Source: Udeniomyces pyricola (lineage: Eukaryota > Basidiomycota > Tremellomycetes > Cystofilobasidiales > Mrakiaceae). Taken from it: a stretch of DNA of 64,000 bases. The stretch covers positions 388,487 through 452,486 of the forward strand of contig BCIK01000008.1 in NCBI GenBank assembly GCA_039545295.1. Direction: 5' to 3'. Below, piece by piece: positions 59,361 to 64,000 of this stretch. The translations under genes and the position numbers were made by a program. The notes beneath the pieces were generated by a model. That model was not told where the DNA came from and searched no databases. It was given only the letters and a program-made list of their open reading frames with translations. Positions within the stretch are counted from its first letter, which is position 1, and each line of letters starts with the position of its first letter.

Positions 59361-61130
59361 ATGTCAACATCCACTGCACCTCGCTCGGTCGACGCATCAA
59401 AATCTAATGAGAAACCCTCGTTCCCGCCCATCGTTCCTGGGACTTCGTTTATGCTCGGTAAGTCTCCTCTGTTCACCTTTGCCTAGTCCCGTACCCTTGA
59501 TCAACTCTTGCCTGACTCACCTCTCTCTCGCTCTCACGCCCACGCATATACGTGTGTTGTCGACTACTTCAGCCTGGCGTCTTCTCAACCGACCGGTTCT
59601 CCTCGTTGGTGGAGGCACCGTCGCGACCGGTCGACTCTACTATCTCCTCGAAGCCGGCGCCAAAGTCACGCTGATCTCCCCCGCCTCGGGACTCAGTGCG
59701 GAAGTCAAATCGAGAATCGATGATGGACTCGTCGAGAGGTGGGAAGACCGAGAGTGGGATGAGCAGAAGGACGCACAGGGATTGAGAGGTTAGTCTTCAA
59801 CGGGGGGGGGGGGGAAGGTCGCGACGTAAGGAGGAAGGAGGGTTGTTGAGAGTGATGATTGGGAAGAGCAGGTTCAGGTCGACTTGGAGGATCACAAGGA
59901 AACAAACACTCGTCTCTGGGATATCCATTGTCAAAAGGATACTCAGGAGGAACCATCAATCAGACACGTCATATCGTTATCGGCTGTCTCCATTCCTTGA
60001 CCTTGTTGTGACGAATACAACCGGTGTGATTGGATAGCTCCGACCATCCTCCTTGCCTCCATCTTCCTCTCTTCCTTGCATCTATCGACAACCCATCTCG
60101 ACTTCAGCTCCGACTCTCACCCTGCCCAGCACACAAGCAACGGACGCTATTAAAAAAAAAAACTCTCTGAAATGCATATGACTGATCGCCTGCCTTGTCT
60201 TTATCTCTGGCCCCTTTGTTCTTGCCCTTTTTGTTCAACTACTTTCCGCGTCAAATCTCCTCGTCCCCAATCTATACATCATGACACATACAGATTATGA
60301 CATGGTTCTGACGGCCATTGACGACGTGGCTGTGTCGCGTTCGATCTGTCTGCTCTGCCGTCAGGGTCGAATCCCAGTTAACGTCGCGGATGTCCCACCA
60401 GAGTAAGTCACTCACCCCATGCACACACACACACACACACACAGAGAGAGAGAGGAGAGTGTTAGGGTGGATATGATCTCGTTAGAACATATGTATAGAT
60501 CGAATAGCCCTAGGAACATCTCTGACGAAGCCTTCTTGACCTCCATCCTCCCCTTCGCCTGATGATCCATCCTGTTTCCGTCTTTTCTTCTTCTTCTAAA
60601 TCTGCTTCTCCTCCAGGTGCGATTTTTACTTTGGCTCTCAAATCCGTCGAGGACCGCTCCAAATCATGGTCTCCACCTCGGGTCGAGGCCCTCGGATCGC
60701 GGCCCTCATCCGTCAACGGATCGAAGCGTCTCTACCCCCAACCCTCGAGAACGCCATCCTCCGAGTCGGTCAACTCCGCTCTCAACTCCGCGTCCTCGCA
60801 CCCGGCACGGGGGGTGAACTCGGACAGAGAAGGATGAAATGGATGATTGAGGTATGCGAAGGGTGGAGTTTGGAAGAGTTGAGTGAGATGACGGAGGAAA
60901 TGATGAAGGAGGTGTTGAAAGGTTGGGATCCGGAATCCGAGGTCGGAGGGGTCGTGAGGAAGTATGATGAGGTCGGGAGTGCAGGAAGGTGTCCCTGGGT
61001 GAGGACGCAGAGTTGGTGGAAGAGGCATCAGATGGAGAGATTGGGACCTTGGGTGGGAGGTTTTGTGATGGGCGCTGTGGCGAGCAGCTTGATGTCGTCG
61101 ATGAGGTGGAGCAAAGGGGGGGCTATCTAA
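59361..61130 (+). CDS. MET8: Met8: precorrin-2 dehydrogenase / sirohydrochlorin ferrochelatase
   Basis: Bifunctional enzyme for the last two steps of siroheme synthesis, needed by sulfite (and nitrite) reductase. Four phase-consistent exons: 59361-59457, 59573-59788, 60294-60402, 60617-61130, coding for 311 residues. The NAD-binding loop is RPVLLVGGGTVATGRLYYLL; the conserved catalytic-Asp region is GRIPVNVADVPPECDFYFGS; then RGPLQIMVSTSGRGPRIAAL and an all-helical dimerisation part. Near the C-terminus there is a hydrophobic segment (WVGGFVMGAVASSLMSSM), which suggests membrane association not found in baker's yeast Met8. A (CA)n patch lies in the third intron near 60420-60445. The gene is convergent with argininosuccinate lyase, 363 bases apart. 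Confidence 0.93.
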
Positions 61131-61493
61131 CATGTCATTGTCACCATGACCTCTGTATGACCGTGCTCAAATCCAGCTGATGTTGTATAGAATAGCTAAC
61201 GAGTTCATAGTCCAGAAAGAGAGAAAGAAAGAAAGAAAGAGAGAGCTGATTGCTTTCGTTGCTATTGATGCAAATTGATGCTACGACTTTGGTTCACCCC
61301 CTCAGTATCGCATCCAACTAGTTCACACGACCAGAGAACCAATATAAACTCGTCATGATCGTTTCTTTCTTCTCCTTCTCCAAGGGAGTTTTTTTTTCTT
61401 TCTGTTCTTCAAACCCATCCCATTTCACATCTTTCCGAACCGTTCCTGCCATACCCAGATCAGATCCACCCTTTTTTTTTTCTTCAGTTCTCT
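61131..61493. other. Convergent intergenic region after MET8
   Basis: About 360 bases between two stop codons, with a GAAA repeat near 61218-61240 and T runs. Only 3' UTRs are expected. Confidence 0.6.
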
Positions 61494-61769
61494 CCAACAA
61501 GCTTCCTCAACACGCCAATCTGCCTGCCGACCATCTCCTTGCTCGGTCCACCGATCGCGTTCCTCTTCTCGACGCTCTGCTCAAAGTCAAAGACGTCGGC
61601 AAAGACGTCCTGCTCGAACTTAGGGTGGAGCTCGAGGTACTGTTCGAGCGTCAGGTCGGCGATGGAGCATCCTGTTTGCTCGGCCAGGGCGACGGCTCGA
61701 CCAGAGACGTGGTGGGTCTCTCGGAAGGGAACCTGATGGAAAAGTTAGAGAAGGCGACGAGCATGGGAC

Positions 61770-61807
<38 letters not shown>

Positions 61808-64000
61808 TGGGTAGTAATGGAAATAAGAAGTGGGTTTGTTCGCGTAAGTGATCATTTCGGTTTTCCTCTTGGTAGGCGCGAACAACCATGACGAGCAAGG
61901 TAAACAAAGAAGAAGAATAAGAGAAGAAGAAAAAAAGAAAAAGACGCGACGTACACCCTTTCGAACGAGGTAATCGGCAAGATCCGTAGCGAGCATATCC
62001 ATCGTCAACGCGGCCTTCATCTTGTCGGCGTTGATCTGCAGCAATCAAGATGAGCGATGAAGGTTAAGGTTCCATACCAAGGACAGCAGGTTTGAAAAGG
62101 ATCCAAGCAATCCACCCTCTGCCGTTTACATTTGTTTTTTTTCTCCTCGAAGGCCTTCTTTGCCCACTTCGTCCTCTGTCCACGTTTGAACTGAACCAAG
62201 CACCCCAGACGGATGGAAACGTACCGAAAGCGTTCCGATGACTCCCTCACAGATCCTCAAGCTCGCGCTGAGGGTCTCGACGGAATCAAACATGGGTTCC
62301 TGGCACTCCTGAAGGTCCTTGTTGTACGTCGAGGGCAAGCCCTTGAGCGTCATCATGAAGCCCGTCATTTGACCAAAGATACGACCCGACTTGCCTCGAA
62401 GAAGCTCAAGCGAGTCCGAGTTCTTCTTTTGAGGCTGTTCCAACAGCGAGACAAACCCAAAGACACGCAGGCAAAAAAAAAAAACGTCAGATTGAAAGAA
62501 AGAATCAAAGAATGTGTGCCCTTGATGAATTGATGTACGAGGTCAAGTGACGAGACCTCCGGACGAGCTCGAATCGAGAGACACGACTGACCATCATCGA
62601 AGATCCAGTACTGCAAAAGTCAAAACATCAGAGACAAAGTCAAAAGGTCAATACACGCGAGCTAGGGGCAGGAGCGTGAAGATAAGGCGAAGAGTGGAAC
62701 GTACCTGTAGGCATCCGAGAGCTGGACGAAGCCGAACTCGGCAGTTCCATAGATGATGAGATCCTCAGCCTATGATACAGTCCGATGGGAGCCGATAAGT
62801 GGATTAAGGACGAAAGGTTCAGCGATAAGGGGGGGGGGGGGCAATGTTTTGAAAAAGATCAGCATCCGCGCCTTTTCGCCGGCACATCGAGCGACCGAAT
62901 CGAATATCAAGCGGCGTAAAGGCGAGCCTTACCATCCTGCTAACGTGACCCATGCAGCTAGCACCCCACTGAAGCCACTCGACGATGAAATCCCTATCTC
63001 CCGTTCCATAGAGAGAGTTCTCCGCGACCGAAGCAAAGCCGAGCTCCTTGGCAAGGAAGTCCCGGTCGACGCCGAAAGGGTTACCGGCAAGGGCACCACA
63101 TCCGAGGGGAAGCACTGAGATTCGGGTGAGGAGAGCGGACAAGCGGGTAAGATCCGAAGAAAAGGAGAAGGCATGCGAGAGGAGAAGGTGAGACCATCGG
63201 ATAGGTTGAGCTCGCTGGTAGATTCTCAAACCAGCAGAAGGACATACGAGGCCAGGGTCAGTTTAGAATGCCGGGAGAAGCAAAGACGAAACCGTGTTTG
63301 CACTGACCTGGAGATGAGTGTATCCGGGCATAAGGGCGTCAATGTCCCTCTCGGCCCTGTCGACCATAGTCGAGATCAAACCCTTCAGGTGCTCCTTAAT
63401 GGTGGTAGCTTCTTCCATCAACCAGAGCCTGAGGTCTGTCGCAACCTGGTCGTTCCTGCTTCGGCCGGTGTGAAGCTTGCCTCCGATGTCCTTGCCGATG
63501 ATCTCAGAGAGTCGTCGCTCGTTGGCAGTGTGAATGTCCTCATCGTCAGGCTGAGCGTCGAACTAGTCAACCGAAGTTAGAGCAAGAAAGAGGACAAGAA
63601 AGACCAAGCCAGGACAGGCTTCGGTCAGATGGGGGTGGTCCTGAGACGACTCGAGTATTTCGTTCGACCCTACTACTCATGGTCCCCCAAACACTGGCCA
63701 CTGTTACCCAAATATTCAATGAAAGATGTAAGCATAAATCACTCACAGTCTTGGACTCCCATTCCTTCTTGACCTCACCGAGCCCTCGCTCGATCTCGGC
63801 CTGCTCGTGCTGCGAGAGAATGCCGACCTTTTCGAGCGCTTTGGAGTAAGCTATCGAGCCTCGGATATCGGCCAGGTACATCTTTTGGTCGTATCGAAGA
63901 CATTGCTAAAGGAGTATCGTCATAGTGTCAGTATAACTAGTCGAGTATTTCGAAGGCTTTCTAGAGTGAGTGAGAACGGTGTTCAAGGAAACGAGGCAAG
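61494..64000 (-). CDS. ARG4: Argininosuccinate lyase, 5' part cut off by the window edge
   Basis: Last enzyme of arginine synthesis, splitting argininosuccinate into arginine and fumarate. The gene runs off the right edge, so the start is missing. Visible exons, in coding order, give [113 protein letters not shown], the signature loop [60 protein letters not shown] and a tail ending LRKLVGEN at the stop 61494-61496. All hallmark residues of the fumarase/lyase superfamily loop are present. The 19-base exon 62592-62610 supplies STGSSMM; the next residues PQKKN come from the following exon. A 35-base A run (plus strand) fills part of an intron at 61771-61805. Confidence 0.94.
61771..61805. repeat. 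35-base A/T homopolymer in argininosuccinate lyase intron
   Basis: A run on the plus strand, T in the transcript, shortly before the CCATCAG acceptor on the minus strand. It may serve as an extended polypyrimidine tract. Confidence 0.85.

Noticed and set aside
55042..64000. An amino-acid biosynthesis gene cluster (aminotransferase, MET8, argininosuccinate lyase)
   Set aside because: The three enzymes belong to different pathways, lie on alternating strands with ordinary spacing, and share no visible control element; chance neighbourhood is sufficient.

Overview
This is a gene-dense piece of a fungal nuclear chromosome, most likely from a basidiomycete. The evidence is the intron structure (many introns of about 50-200 bases, usually GT-AG, several genes with 8 or more exons and some exons of only 5-21 bases) together with fungal gene families such as an Ssk1 response regulator, a Gin4/Hsl1/Cdr2-type kinase, a Yvc1 vacuolar TRP channel, Vfa1 and Met8. 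I cannot name the species. I rebuilt gene models by hand by joining reading frames at GT/AG sites with matching phase. Exon limits given to the base were phase-checked; other spans are less exact inside.

Layout. 36-3607 (+) a membrane-anchored GH16 glucanase; 4347-7421 (-) a class 3 (diacylglycerol-type) lipase; 8285-10942 (-) glutamate decarboxylase; 11670-15898 (-) a Nim1/Gin4-type kinase; 16961-18804 (+) the complex I TYKY subunit; 19569-21891 (+) a microsomal-type epoxide hydrolase; 22552-24065 (-) a probable INO80 subunit; 24213-25333 (+) a small RING-ankyrin protein; 25648-26925 (+) Vfa1; 27582-29966 (+) a mitochondrial rhomboid protease; 30305-33620 (+) Yvc1; 34079-41386 (+) a large unrecognised coiled-coil protein; 42905-50470 (-) Ssk1; 51516-52651 (-) an unrecognised, probably mitochondrial protein; 52880-54739 (+) prefoldin subunit 4; 55042-58331 (-) an Aro8-type aminotransferase; 59361-61130 (+) Met8; 61494-64000 (-) argininosuccinate lyase, cut by the right edge.

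The genes are mostly housekeeping and signalling functions and do not form an obvious pathway cluster. Themes that recur are mitochondria (complex I subunit, rhomboid, unknown presequence protein), vacuole/endosome traffic and calcium (Vfa1, Yvc1), stress and cell-cycle signalling (Ssk1, Gin4-type kinase) and amino-acid/sulphur metabolism (aminotransferase, Met8, argininosuccinate lyase, glutamate decarboxylase).

I saw no transposon, rRNA, convincing tRNA, CRISPR or secondary-metabolite cluster. No new multi-gene system is evident. The most unusual signals are structural: a 5-base exon in the complex I gene, several 19-base exons, very long C/G homopolymers inside introns, tandem repeats inside introns of the coiled-coil gene, in-frame terminal introns in two genes, and two genes whose products I could not assign.
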